A program made the translations under genes and the position numbers. The notes beneath the pieces are model-generated. The model was not told the DNA's origin. It was given only the letters and a program-made list of their open reading frames with translations, and ran no database searches. A stretch of 64,000 nt of DNA from CAYSWF01 sp964562905 (GTDB lineage Bacteria > Patescibacteriota > Andersenbacteria > UBA10190): assembly GCA_964562905.1 (NCBI GenBank), contig CAZLVG010000001.1:10860-74859 (forward strand), read 5' to 3'. Shown piece after piece: positions 43,524 through 52,197 of the stretch. Numbering within the stretch: the first letter of the stretch is position 1; each line of letters begins with the position of its first letter.

Positions 43524-44969
43524 TTACCGCCACGTGGAAAACCAGAACAGTTTTTCGTACAAATCATGCGGTAAAAAGAAGCCGTACGTTAAGGGACTGA
43601 ACACTAAAAACATAGCCGCCGCCGCTCCCAGCAGTACATAATAATAGGGGGGCTGCTTCATCAAGCTCCCTTTTCTGAAAAACCCGGTTCCGTCCAACCA
43701 GAGCAGACCCGCCAGTAAAGCGAACAAAAGAGGCGTAAGGTAATGATAAAGAAACAGCGCCCGCGGTACGCGCGCCAAAGGTACATAAGAGATAATATAA
43801 CCGGCCAGCGGAATGAAAACGGCTTTATTATAGCCGTCAGAACCTAACCTTTTCAGAGATTCCAATTTATAAGCCGCGAAAAAATCTCTTATTTGTTTAC
43901 TCCGCCTGTACAGGAATGAATAACACATGCCAAGCAGTGAAATAATCAACAGAGCGCCTATGCTCCACCAGACAACCAGATTACCCAGAAAATAAATGGA
44001 GGCTACGCGGCCTTCACCGCCGCTTTGCGTCCAGTAAAAAACGGGGGTGCCGACATACGGCCAACTCCACCAGCGACTGGCATCCGGATGGGTAGCTTCA
44101 AGGTTGTAGTTAGCGTCAAACATGATCCGATGTAATTCTATCGTTTCTTTGACAAAAGTTACGGGCAGCCAACCTTCGTCCCACTGCGGTACCCGCCAGG
44201 CATCTCCCGGTCCGGACTGTGTGAGCAAAGCAAAATGCAGCGCCCAGCCTGCCCCGTAGACAGTCAGGCCGCTGGCCGCGATTAGCAGAGCAACTGCCAG
44301 ATAACGAGCTAACATCTTGTAAGATGAGACATTAAGCACGCGCCAGGCCAGTATTACCGCCAGCACACCCGCGGCCACCAAGCCGGTAAACTTCGCGCCT
44401 ACGGCCAGTCCGGCCAAGGCTCCTGCCGCGCACGCGCGCCACGCCCATCTCTGCCAGTGAAAAGGACTTTTCCTGAATGATTTTTCCATCCCCAAGTAGG
44501 CGCTTAGACAACCAAAAACAGCTACCAGCAGCACGCCGTCCAGGGATATTACGCGATTTTGCACGGTCAGAGCGTTATCAAATATAACCATCATGCTCCC
44601 TAAAAAAGCTGCCGCCTGTCCGGCTCCCAACTGTCTTAACAATATAAAAATCACGAGCGGCAGCAACATTCCCATAAGCGCCGGTACGGCCCGCAGTCCG
44701 ATAGGAGACACAGCACCGTACCTCTGCCCTATATTGGAAAACGACAAGTCTCCCTCATAACCAGCCAGTTTAGCGGCGCCCGCCACCAGCAGCTTGGCGT
44801 GGGGCGGATGGATATCAAAAAATCTCTCTCCCGTACAGCAGTAGGCCGTAACGAACTTTCCAAAATGAACCTCGTCAAAAACCACTTGCCGCGGATAGCT
44901 TAGCCACATAAATTGAGTGGCCGCGGCCAGCGCGAGGATAACCAACAATAATTTGAACCGCTGCGACAT
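43524..44969 (-). CDS. Protein O-mannosyltransferase (PMT/GT39 family)
   Basis: 481 residues from the ATG at 44969 with about eleven helices. The catalytic loop VVFDEVHFGKFVTAYCCTGERFFDIHPPHAKLL has the acidic pair (DE) and the HPP motif of Pmt enzymes. Members transfer mannose from polyprenyl-phosphate mannose to Ser/Thr of exported proteins. Its place inside the pilus operon, beside pilins with Ser/Pro-rich regions, suggests pilin glycosylation (inference). The start lies 7 nt from palindromic element A. Confidence 0.88.
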   Translation of the reverse strand: MSQRFKLLLVILALAAATQFMWLSYPRQVVFDEVHFGKFVTAYCCTGERFFDIHPPHAKLLVAGAAKLAGYEGDLSFSNIGQRYGAVSPIGLRAVPALMGMLLPLVIFILLRQLGAGQAAAFLGSMMVIFDNALTVQNRVISLDGVLLVAVFGCLSAYLGMEKSFRKSPFHWQRWAWRACAAGALAGLAVGAKFTGLVAAGVLAVILAWRVLNVSSYKMLARYLAVALLIAASGLTVYGAGWALHFALLTQSGPGDAWRVPQWDEGWLPVTFVKETIELHRIMFDANYNLEATHPDASRWWSWPYVGTPVFYWTQSGGEGRVASIYFLGNLVVWWSIGALLIISLLGMCYSFLYRRSKQIRDFFAAYKLESLKRLGSDGYNKAVFIPLAGYIISYVPLARVPRALFLYHYLTPLLFALLAGLLWLDGTGFFRKGSLMKQPPYYYVLLGAAAAMFLVFSPLTYGFFLPHDLYEKLFWFSTWR

Positions 44970-44975
44970 AAGTAC

Positions 44976-45093
44976 AGATATCACATTATGCCATGCCGCT
45001 CTTCAAAATAAACGGGTGGCGCGGGGTGGAGGGTGCAGGGCCGTGCCAGGGCCCGTTATAAGTATAGCGGCATGGCATAATGTTACCTCTGTA
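44976..45093 (+). repeat. Palindromic element A (118 bp, inverted copy of element B)
   Basis: Perfect 17-bp terminal inverted repeats: 44984-45000 (CATTATGCCATGCCGCT) and 45066-45082. A second stem inside is ACGGG/CCCGT plus TGGCGCGG/CCGTGCCA. Homology with element B at 51977-52093 (opposite orientation) also covers the flanks AGATATCA and TTACCTCTGTA, so the repeat unit is longer than the inverted repeats. One stem pair differs between the copies in both arms (G-C here, A-T in B), which indicates a selected fold. Each arm read outward has TGGCATAAT, like an extended -10. Confidence 0.9.
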
Positions 45094-45258
45094 GATGTTT
45101 ATTTTATGCGACAGTATTATTTTCCTCCACTGTCGTCAACGGCCATGTCTGTGCTCTGCGCTAATTAATCTAACTACGTCAAGCGCTAGCCGCTGGCTGT
45201 CCGGGCTAGACCGTCGGTACCGGCTGGCAACCGCCGCCGTAACGACCGCCGGCTGAAA

Positions 45259-47076
45259 TCAAGGCGAGGGCGAAGGGCTGGGAGAGGGCGAAGGGCTGGG
45301 AGAGGTGTCATCGTCAACTATAATTACCCCGGCCGGCGGGCCTAAAGACACGCTGTGGGCGTGGCTAAAGGCGCGGGCCAACGCCGCCGCGAAGTCTTCG
45401 TCCCCCTCCACCTGATCGTCGCCCTCCACCGCCGCCGGCACCGTTTGACTTAAGGAACCGCCCGGTTCAAAGGTGAGCGTGATGTCACTGCCGCTGTAAT
45501 CGCCATCCGACCGCGCGGCCGACCCGTCCTGAAATTCCAGCCGGACGGTCAACGTATCATCCACCGATGACGACAAAGACACCTTAAAAGCAATCGGCGT
45601 GCTGTCGGAGGCATCCCCTTCAGTCACCGGCAGCGGGTTGGACAATACTACGTCAGGATCGGCTGGGTCCACGTTCTGAACGGTCACCGCTACCGGAGAG
45701 AGAACTTCTTCCGCCGCGCAAGTGCCGGCCGGACCCTGGCAGCTGCCGCCGACCACGCTGCAGCCGGAGGGACCTTCAGCGACCACTTGAGTCTCGCAGC
45801 CGCTCTCCCATCCCCCCCAGTACCAGCTGCAGCCGGCGTCATCGGCGCAAATAGTGCGGCAGGTGCCGCCAGCGCCGCACATTTCACCCGCGGGACAGTC
45901 AGTGTCCTGTGAGCAAGCCGCGTCGCTTGATGATACATGGCACTCTTCACCGTTAGCGCACCAGCTCCTGTCCGAATCCACCAGCGGGTCGGGTTCCGGA
46001 CACGCCATCGGGCCACATTCCAGTCCGGGGCAGGCCCCGCCGGCGTCATATCCCCCCCGGCAGGAAGCCGACGCGCCTCCGCCGGACGCCGCCCGGCAAT
46101 CAGGCGTCCACGTGGTCCGGCACTGGCTGACTACCCGCCAGCGGCCGCAGCCAGTAAAGGTGCCGGAATCTATATATTGGCAGTCAGTAACACAGCTGCC
46201 CGGGCAGTCCAGCGAGGTGGCACAGCTGTCCTGTTCGCAAAACATAGCAGTATCGTCGGCCGGTCCTCCTTCGTCATAGGAAGCGAAAGTAAGCTCGTAC
46301 CAGTCATTTTCGTAACAGTAACCGTTAAAACAGGCGCTGCCGGCCGGACAAGTCCAGTCCGGACAGCTAGCCGTGGGGCAAGTACCGCTAAGCGGGCACA
46401 GCGCTCCCGTACCGCACCACGTACCGGGCCGGCAAGACTCCCCTTGGACCGGCAAATCCGGCGCCGTCACTCCGCAAAAGCCGGTCAGGGGGCACAGCTG
46501 CCCGTCGTCGCACAGCAGGCCCGGCGTGCAAGCGGTACCCGAAGTCGGCGGCCCCGGTCCCGGCGGAGGGTCGCACACCCCCGTGGAAACGTCGCAATCG
46601 CGCCCGTCGGGACATGAAACACAGGAGGCGGGCCGTCTTTTCTCCGTCACGTAAGTTACGGTCCGCACGTCACGCGCCTCTCCTCCGGCTGTGGTCCAGG
46701 CCACTTCTATCTCAACCTTTTTAAAATCCTCCGCTTCATCAGCAGTCAGCGGGTCATCCACATAGGCAATACTGGTTGTCATCTGATACTGTTCATTATC
46801 CCGGCTAACCGTCTGCGGAGCCGCGTCTATCACTCCCTCCGGCTCTGCCGGGTCCGGGGACGTATAGCCCACGTCGCTGTAAGGCAAGGAGTCGATGTAC
46901 CCTTTCTGCTCGTTCAAAATGGACAGCGCCGACAACTGGCGCTCCGCTCCGGTAAGCAGGCGCGTAGTCAGAACGGAAAGTCCCAGCACACTGACGCTCA
47001 CAAACCCGATAATAAAGACTGACACCAACACGCCGACAAGGCTCTGTCCTCTACAAACTTCCCCTGTGTCCTTCAT
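45259..47076 (-). CDS. PilV-like minor pilin with Cys-rich and Calx-beta domains (set 2)
   Basis: 605 residues. Prepilin-like N-terminus CRGQSLVGVLVSVFIIGFVSV with Gly at the position usually held by Glu5. The next part (ILNEQKGYIDSLPYSDVGY, IAYVDDPLTADEAEDFKKVEIEVAW) matches the 504-residue protein at 49232. Residues about 150-470 are Cys-rich with short C-x-G/C-x-x-C units, a Calx-beta-like domain follows (VTEGDASDSTPIAFKVSLSSS ... VIIVDDD), and the end is a run of Ser-Pro. Likely a tip or adhesive pilin. The Ser-Pro run is a candidate glycosylation site. Confidence 0.8.
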   Translation of the reverse strand: MKDTGEVCRGQSLVGVLVSVFIIGFVSVSVLGLSVLTTRLLTGAERQLSALSILNEQKGYIDSLPYSDVGYTSPDPAEPEGVIDAAPQTVSRDNEQYQMTTSIAYVDDPLTADEAEDFKKVEIEVAWTTAGGEARDVRTVTYVTEKRRPASCVSCPDGRDCDVSTGVCDPPPGPGPPTSGTACTPGLLCDDGQLCPLTGFCGVTAPDLPVQGESCRPGTWCGTGALCPLSGTCPTASCPDWTCPAGSACFNGYCYENDWYELTFASYDEGGPADDTAMFCEQDSCATSLDCPGSCVTDCQYIDSGTFTGCGRWRVVSQCRTTWTPDCRAASGGGASASCRGGYDAGGACPGLECGPMACPEPDPLVDSDRSWCANGEECHVSSSDAACSQDTDCPAGEMCGAGGTCRTICADDAGCSWYWGGWESGCETQVVAEGPSGCSVVGGSCQGPAGTCAAEEVLSPVAVTVQNVDPADPDVVLSNPLPVTEGDASDSTPIAFKVSLSSSVDDTLTVRLEFQDGSAARSDGDYSGSDITLTFEPGGSLSQTVPAAVEGDDQVEGDEDFAAALARAFSHAHSVSLGPPAGVIIVDDDTSPSPSPSPSPSPSP

Positions 47077-47087
47077 ATGCGGCTCGG

Positions 47088-47762
47088 TTATGGAAAGGCC
47101 GGAGCGGCCGGCGGCAGCGGAGGAGCGCTGCCGGCCGCGGTATCTCTTAACCGTCCCCGCCGCGGCGTGACCTGGGTTTTGATAACCGCCGCCGGCGGGT
47201 CCTGGTCCTCGTCGGCATCAACTAAAAAGGTAATCTCTACCCGATCAACCGCCTTTAAGTCGTAGGCGGGATCCACTGCCTGCGCGCCGGCCCCGCCCAG
47301 CGAATAATAAACCAACAGCGGCTTGGCTTGCGCCGCGTTCCTGAAGCCGCGGGCCAGCACCTGCGGCGACTCGGTCCCCGTGCCTCCCATTTCCGTCACT
47401 CGGCGCATAAGTTTATCGCCGTCCACCCAGTACTGCACCATCTCCGGCTCACTGTCGTCGTCGGCGTTGGTGTATATCACTATCTCTCCCGGGCCGGCGC
47501 GCCTTAACCACCTTTCCGCCTCACCGCTGAATTGGCCGTCATCGTCAAAATCCACGTTGCCGGCGTTGCGGATAGCGTCGCTCATCCTGTCCATTTCCGC
47601 CTTGGCCTCTTCCACTATCCTGCCCTGCTCTATCTGAAAGCGCGAGATACCCGCCACCCTCACCGCCAGCGCGAACAAGGCCGTCAACACCAGCGCGCCC
47701 GCCGCCGCCACCAGCAATACCTCAATAAAGGTCAGGCCTCTTTTGTCATTCTCAATCATCAT
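47088..47762 (-). CDS. PilW/GspJ-like minor pilin (set 2)
   Basis: 224 residues. Prepilin cleavage motif RG-LTFIEVLLVA with Glu5, then a helix (GALVLTALFALAVRVAG). The body has IVIYTNADDDSEPEMVQYWVDGDKLMRR and VYYSLGGAG, matching the 206-residue protein at 48615 (IVFYSDVDQDG, IYYSGDYP), so the two are paralogues. It overlaps the PilX-like gene upstream by 11 nt. Confidence 0.85.
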   Translation of the reverse strand: MMIENDKRGLTFIEVLLVAAAGALVLTALFALAVRVAGISRFQIEQGRIVEEAKAEMDRMSDAIRNAGNVDFDDDGQFSGEAERWLRRAGPGEIVIYTNADDDSEPEMVQYWVDGDKLMRRVTEMGGTGTESPQVLARGFRNAAQAKPLLVYYSLGGAGAQAVDPAYDLKAVDRVEITFLVDADEDQDPPAAVIKTQVTPRRGRLRDTAAGSAPPLPPAAPAFP

Positions 47763-48609
47763 CCAGAATTCTCACCTGGCGCGTGCTAACGGTCAGGTTA
47801 GCGTTAACGGGATCGCTAAGCACGGCCTGGAAGCTTTCATTCCCCTCCGGCTCGGTATCAGCCACGATATCCACCATAATCATCTTTGACGTCTGGCCGG
47901 GATCAAAGACCACCGTCTCCGTTTTGGACACATAATCCTGGCCGGCCGTCGCCGAATCGGGCTGGGTGGCAAAATCAACCGTCACCCGCAGGGGATACTC
48001 ATGGGACAGAACCACGGTCAGCGGAGCCTGATTATCGTCGGGCGGGTCGCCTTCATTAACGCTTAACGGCGAAGACGGATCAAATTTAACGTTCGGCAAC
48101 GAGGTGGTCAGGCCCAGCGCCCCGCATTCCACGTCCAGTTCATGATCCCAGGACCTGACATAATACCGCGTTCCGCCTACCGCCCCGGTCATGTCCGCGG
48201 CTTCGGCCGTAATAAGCTGGCATCTTCGCTCCACCGTCAAATCATGGCCCAGCGAGGACACCTTAAGCGGAACCCCCGCTCCGCCAGGCTGAAACGACAG
48301 CTCGGCAGCGCCGATAATATTACCGCTACTGTCTGACACCGCCCGCACCAGCGAACCTTCACTTATCAGGCCGGTCGGCGCGTAGGTCCCGCTATTTAAA
48401 AGAAACAAAGTGTACTCTACTCCCGCTTCCGCTATGTGAAAGGCTTGTTCTTCCTGCTCCTGGTCGACTACCTGGTGCGACTGCCTGACCGCGAAGTTCA
48501 GCCAGGCCGTTACCACCACCAGCAATATCACCAAGAACATCAACGTTATGGTCATCACCGCTCCCCGCTGGCCGCGCCGCGCTCGGGCCCGTCTTCCGTA
48601 GTCCAGCAT
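47752..48609 (-). CDS. PilX-like minor pilin with C-terminal Calx-beta domain (set 1)
   Basis: 285 residues. N-terminus QRGAVMTITLMFLVILLVVVTAWLNFAVRQS without Glu5, followed by the PilX-type EEQAFHIAEAGVEYTLFLLNSG. Residues about 170-285 form a Calx-beta-like domain (FDPSSPLSVNEGDPPDDNQAPLTVVLS ... EGNESFQAVLSDP ... VRILDDD). Calx-beta domains bind calcium and occur in adhesins. Confidence 0.82.
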   Translation of the reverse strand: MLDYGRRARARRGQRGAVMTITLMFLVILLVVVTAWLNFAVRQSHQVVDQEQEEQAFHIAEAGVEYTLFLLNSGTYAPTGLISEGSLVRAVSDSSGNIIGAAELSFQPGGAGVPLKVSSLGHDLTVERRCQLITAEAADMTGAVGGTRYYVRSWDHELDVECGALGLTTSLPNVKFDPSSPLSVNEGDPPDDNQAPLTVVLSHEYPLRVTVDFATQPDSATAGQDYVSKTETVVFDPGQTSKMIMVDIVADTEPEGNESFQAVLSDPVNANLTVSTRQVRILDDD

Positions 48610-48614
48610 AGTGT

Positions 48615-49235
48615 TTACTCCTCTATTACCTCTCCTAAATTAGTTTTTAGGTTGCGCAGCTGCACCTGCGACATTACTTCCACCGGATCCGGTTCCTGAT
48701 TAGGATCAACATCTATAATAAGGCGAAATTGCAGGTATTTTACCTCCGTTACGTCCGAAGACGATAAAGGCTCGCTGTCGGCCGGGTAATCGCCGGAATA
48801 ATAAATAAAAATGGGCGTAGCCCCGTTGCGCACGGCGCCCACCGCCGTGGATACCTCTTCCGTATTTTCATCATAAACTAGAGGATCTCCCCCTGGTACG
48901 ATCACCCCTCGCTTAAGGTCAGTCCCCTCCAGCTCGTAACGTATTCTTTCAGTAAGTCCGTCCTGGTCCACGTCGGAATAAAAAACTATCTTTTGCGGCT
49001 GTGCCGCGGCCAGCGGATAAGCGCCCGTGTCGGACACGCGCAGCTCCCTCAACGACTTAGACAGCCGCTTTAAATGTACCCTGGCCGACTCCGTGGAACT
49101 GGCTTGCATAAACACTAAACGCGACAGAGGATATCCCGCGGCCATTAAGCGCAACAGCGCTACCAGAATAACAGAGCTGAAAAAAGCCACCAGTATCACT
49201 TCAATAAACGTGACTCCTGGTGATGGCCGGCTCAT
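48615..49235 (-). CDS. PilW/GspJ-like minor pilin (set 1)
   Basis: 206 residues. Prepilin motif PG-VTFIEVILVAFFSSVILVALLRL with Glu5. The body resembles the 224-residue protein at 47088. It overlaps the preceding PilV-like gene by 4 nt and is followed by the PilX-like gene after 5 nt. Confidence 0.85.
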   Translation of the reverse strand: MSRPSPGVTFIEVILVAFFSSVILVALLRLMAAGYPLSRLVFMQASSTESARVHLKRLSKSLRELRVSDTGAYPLAAAQPQKIVFYSDVDQDGLTERIRYELEGTDLKRGVIVPGGDPLVYDENTEEVSTAVGAVRNGATPIFIYYSGDYPADSEPLSSSDVTEVKYLQFRLIIDVDPNQEPDPVEVMSQVQLRNLKTNLGEVIEE

Positions 49236-50746
49236 TGCTGCAAGGTCATTTCAATCCTGGCTCGGGTGCTTCCTTCCGACACCGTGACTGTCTGCTGGCC
49301 TTCTTCAAACCCGGGCGCGCTCACCGTCAGCTCGTAATCTCCCCCCGACGGCAAATCGCTGAACAGCACCTGTCCCACCGCGCCCGTGCCCAGTTCCTCG
49401 TCAATGCCCTGGCCTACCAGCCGGACGGTGGCGTTGTCCACCGGCTGCCCCTCGGGATCAACCACCGTCACGTGCAGCGAATAAGGGGTGTAGGGCACCA
49501 ACGTTACCGTCATGTCCAGGTTGTCACCAGGATTGACGTTCAAAGGCAGCACGAAGCTGGTCTCTTTTATATCGTAACCCGTCGCCGCCCCTGGGATGGT
49601 AAAGTCATACTGATCCCACACTAAGTCATCATAACCGGCCTGTCCCGCGTCGTCCGTGCTGCCGTCATGGTCCAGTACGTACACGTTATCTCCCTCGCCG
49701 TCCACCCCTATGGTTTTAGTGCCCCGCAAATTGTAGTCCAGGCTGACCGGCGTTCCGTCTTCTTCCCGCGTTGTTATAGAAAGGCCGGCCAGGCTATCTA
49801 TGGCAAAGGTTTTACTGGTTACCTCGCCAATTATGATGGACAGGTGGGCGTGGTCCGCGTCGGGCACGAAATCGACCGTGGTATCGTAAGTCTGCTCGGA
49901 CGTGTAGCCGGGCGTGCTTACCGCCAGCTCATAACTGTCAGAACTTTCCGGCAGTCCCGGCAGCACCAGCCTGCCCTCGCTGTTGGTCTGGGTGTTTATA
50001 TCAATGGGCGGGTCCACCGTCTCGTTCACTAGCCGCACATCGGCTCCTTCTACCCCCTCGGCGGCGGCGTTCAAAGCCTGGAAATCCAAGGTGCCGCCCT
50101 CTTCTCCTCCCTCCATGCCCGGCGGCGCCACGTAGGTTACCAGCAAGACCGATCCTGTCTTGTTAGGCTGCTGCCAGGTAACTTCCACCCGGACCTGTTT
50201 GTAATCGGCGTTATACTCGTCTCCGGGCGGCGTGCCTTCACCGCCCTCACCGCACGCTCCCGTCACGTCACCGTGCGCCAGGTGAGCGTCCAGCGCCGAA
50301 TCGGGCACCTGCAGCGTTCTCTCCGATGACGTGCCCGGCTTGTGGCAAATAGTTACCGTCTCTTCTCCCTCGCTGCTGCCGGCCGCTTGTCCGTCAAAGT
50401 AGTCGTCCACGTACCTGATGTCGGTATACACCGTGTAAGTTACGCCGCCGCGCTCCACCTGCTCTTCTTGTGGTATGCTGCCGCTGGGCACCCCGCCTTC
50501 CGTTCCCACCTCCGCGTAGGGAAGATTGCGCACCATCTCCATTCTCTCATTAGCCAGCGCCACCGCCATTATCCGTCGCTCTCCTTCCTGTACCGTGCGC
50601 AGATTAAGCACGAACAGTCCAAATATGCCCGTCAGGGTGGTACCAATAATAAAAGCGGCGATGAGCAATTCAATCAGCGTGAATCCCCTATCATTTGGCA
50701 GCTTGATAAAATAGCTTATTAACTTTGATAGCGGTTTAAATGACAT
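49232..50746 (-). CDS. PilV-like minor pilin with carboxypeptidase-regulatory-like domains (set 1)
   Basis: 504 residues. Classical prepilin motif DRG-FTLIELLIAAFIIGTTLTGIFGL with Glu5, then ALANERMEMVRNLPYAEVG and IRYVDDYFDGQ, which match the 605-residue protein. After a possible disulphide/binding segment (ICHKPGTSSERTLQVPDSALDAHLAHGD) come two carboxypeptidase-regulatory-like beta domains (about 245-320 and 410-500; PEGQPVDNATVRLVGQG). It overlaps pilC by 11 nt. Confidence 0.85.
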   Translation of the reverse strand: MSFKPLSKLISYFIKLPNDRGFTLIELLIAAFIIGTTLTGIFGLFVLNLRTVQEGERRIMAVALANERMEMVRNLPYAEVGTEGGVPSGSIPQEEQVERGGVTYTVYTDIRYVDDYFDGQAAGSSEGEETVTICHKPGTSSERTLQVPDSALDAHLAHGDVTGACGEGGEGTPPGDEYNADYKQVRVEVTWQQPNKTGSVLLVTYVAPPGMEGGEEGGTLDFQALNAAAEGVEGADVRLVNETVDPPIDINTQTNSEGRLVLPGLPESSDSYELAVSTPGYTSEQTYDTTVDFVPDADHAHLSIIIGEVTSKTFAIDSLAGLSITTREEDGTPVSLDYNLRGTKTIGVDGEGDNVYVLDHDGSTDDAGQAGYDDLVWDQYDFTIPGAATGYDIKETSFVLPLNVNPGDNLDMTVTLVPYTPYSLHVTVVDPEGQPVDNATVRLVGQGIDEELGTGAVGQVLFSDLPSGGDYELTVSAPGFEEGQQTVTVSEGSTRARIEMTLQQ

Positions 50747-51953
50747 TGACCAGGTTGTAGATGGGTGAAATAACGGATACCGCCAGCGCTCCCACCGCCA
50801 GACCTATGAGCACCATCAGAATGGGCTCCATAATGGAAGTCAGGTTCTTCATGGTCTGGTCAACTTCACCTTCATAAAACTGCGCCGTCTCTTTCAATAC
50901 TTGGTCCAACGCGCCCGTCTCTTCTCCTACCCTTATTATATTAACGACAATCGGAGGAAACAGACGGCCGAAACCTTCCAGAAATTCACTTAATTCCTTG
51001 CCTCCCTTTACGTGCTCGCGCGCCTGCGCCAGCACGCGCGCGTAGCTAGGGTGGGGAGTGTTGGATCCCAGAATATCCAGAGCCTTAATGTAAGACACGC
51101 CGCTGGACAGCAGCGCGCCCAAGTTACGAGAAAAACGGGCTAAGTTTATCTCTTGCATGATAGGGCCAATCACCGGCGTATAGAGCAGCCCGTGCATGAC
51201 AGCGGCCTTAACAGACTGCAGACGCAAAAGACCCCAGGCCGCGGCCACCAGAACAAACGCGCCTACGAAGAAAAGCAGCCAGTGAGCTTGAAAAGCGTCG
51301 CTGATGGCTATCAATATCCTGGTGGGCAGCGGCAGCTCCACGTCAAAACCTTCAAAGACCTCCACCAGCTTGGGCACCACGAAGAACATCATGGCCACCC
51401 CTACGGCAATAAGGGACAAAATAATCACTATGGGATACATAAGGCCTCCCTTGACCGCCCGGCCCAGCTCATATTCTTTATGCAGCTGCTCCGCCAATAC
51501 TTCTAAAGATTCTTGCAGCCGGCCGGTCGTCTCCCCTACTCGCACAAAACTGACAAACAGCGGCGGAAACACATTAGGGAAAACCGACATCCCCTCGGCC
51601 AGCGTTTTGCCGCGGTCTATGTCACTGTGTAATGACTTCAAAGCCGTTCTCATGGCCCTACTACGGGTTTGCTCCTGTAAGGTCACCAGCGATCTTTTGA
51701 CATCCAAGCCAGAACGCAACATGAGCGCGAAGTAGCGGGCGAACAGCGCGCGCTCCAGGGAGGATGCCCGGTTAAATAAGCCGGAAAAAACAGCCGCTCC
51801 CGGCAGCCGCTGTGCCTTTCTGCTGTAACTTGTCAGCAGTATACCCTCGCCTAACAGGTTCTGTCCCAAAACGGAGTGGTCGGGCGCCTCGCGCATCCCC
51901 CGCACTATCTCACCCGTCTTCTCCCGCCGTCCTTCAAAGGAATATATAGGCAT
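50736..51953 (-). CDS. pilC: Type IV pilus inner-membrane platform protein PilC
   Basis: 405 residues, normal for PilC/GspF. Two T2SSF domains are seen: FARYFALMLRSGLDVKRSLVTL with FVRVGETTGRLQESL, and FSRNLGALLSSGVSYIKALDIL with IIRVGEETGALDQVL. Three membrane helices lie in usual places, the last at the C-terminus (SIMEPILMVLIGLAVGALAVSVISPIYNL). It is the first gene downstream of element B, whose outward end could supply its promoter. Confidence 0.96.
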   Translation of the reverse strand: MPIYSFEGRREKTGEIVRGMREAPDHSVLGQNLLGEGILLTSYSRKAQRLPGAAVFSGLFNRASSLERALFARYFALMLRSGLDVKRSLVTLQEQTRSRAMRTALKSLHSDIDRGKTLAEGMSVFPNVFPPLFVSFVRVGETTGRLQESLEVLAEQLHKEYELGRAVKGGLMYPIVIILSLIAVGVAMMFFVVPKLVEVFEGFDVELPLPTRILIAISDAFQAHWLLFFVGAFVLVAAAWGLLRLQSVKAAVMHGLLYTPVIGPIMQEINLARFSRNLGALLSSGVSYIKALDILGSNTPHPSYARVLAQAREHVKGGKELSEFLEGFGRLFPPIVVNIIRVGEETGALDQVLKETAQFYEGEVDQTMKNLTSIMEPILMVLIGLAVGALAVSVISPIYNLVNVI

Positions 51954-51976
51954 CCCGGCAACAATTAATGCTAATA

Positions 51977-52093
51977 TACAGAGGTAACATTATGCCATGC
52001 CACTATACTTGTGACGGGCTCTGGCGCGGCCCATGCACCCCCGCGCCGCGCCACCCGTTTATTTAAAGAGTGGCATGGCATAATGTGATATCT
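51977..52093 (-). repeat. Palindromic element B (117 bp, inverted copy of element A)
   Basis: Terminal inverted repeats at 51988-52004 and 52069-52085 (17 bp, perfect). Inner stem TGGCGCGG/CCGCGCCA plus ACGGG/CCCGT. Compared with element A, the terminal stem has A-T in place of G-C in both arms, and the inner stem has G-C in place of G-U. Loop sequences differ more. It lies between pilB and pilC; the end facing pilC has TGGCATAAT about 25 nt before the pilC ATG region. Confidence 0.9.
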
Positions 52094-52160
52094 ATAACTC
52101 ACAGGTTTAAGTATAAATAATTATCCCTCCACCGACCAACCTCACCTCGCCCACACTAGC

Positions 52161-52191
52161 TACGAATTACGAGTTACGAATTACTGATTAC
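52161..52191 (+). repeat. Degenerate 7-bp tandem repeat (TACGAAT type)
   Basis: Four heptamers (TACGAAT, TACGAGT, TACGAAT, TACTGAT) plus TAC. Same family as 31396-31430 and 63574-63608. It sits just past the pilB stop, on the side of element B. Confidence 0.5.
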
Positions 52192-52197
52192 AAAACC

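Noticed and set aside
44976..52093. Composite transposon flanked by two IS elements
   Set aside because: The inverted elements are too short to encode a transposase, none lies between them, and no target-site duplication is seen; the enclosed genes are ordinary pil genes.
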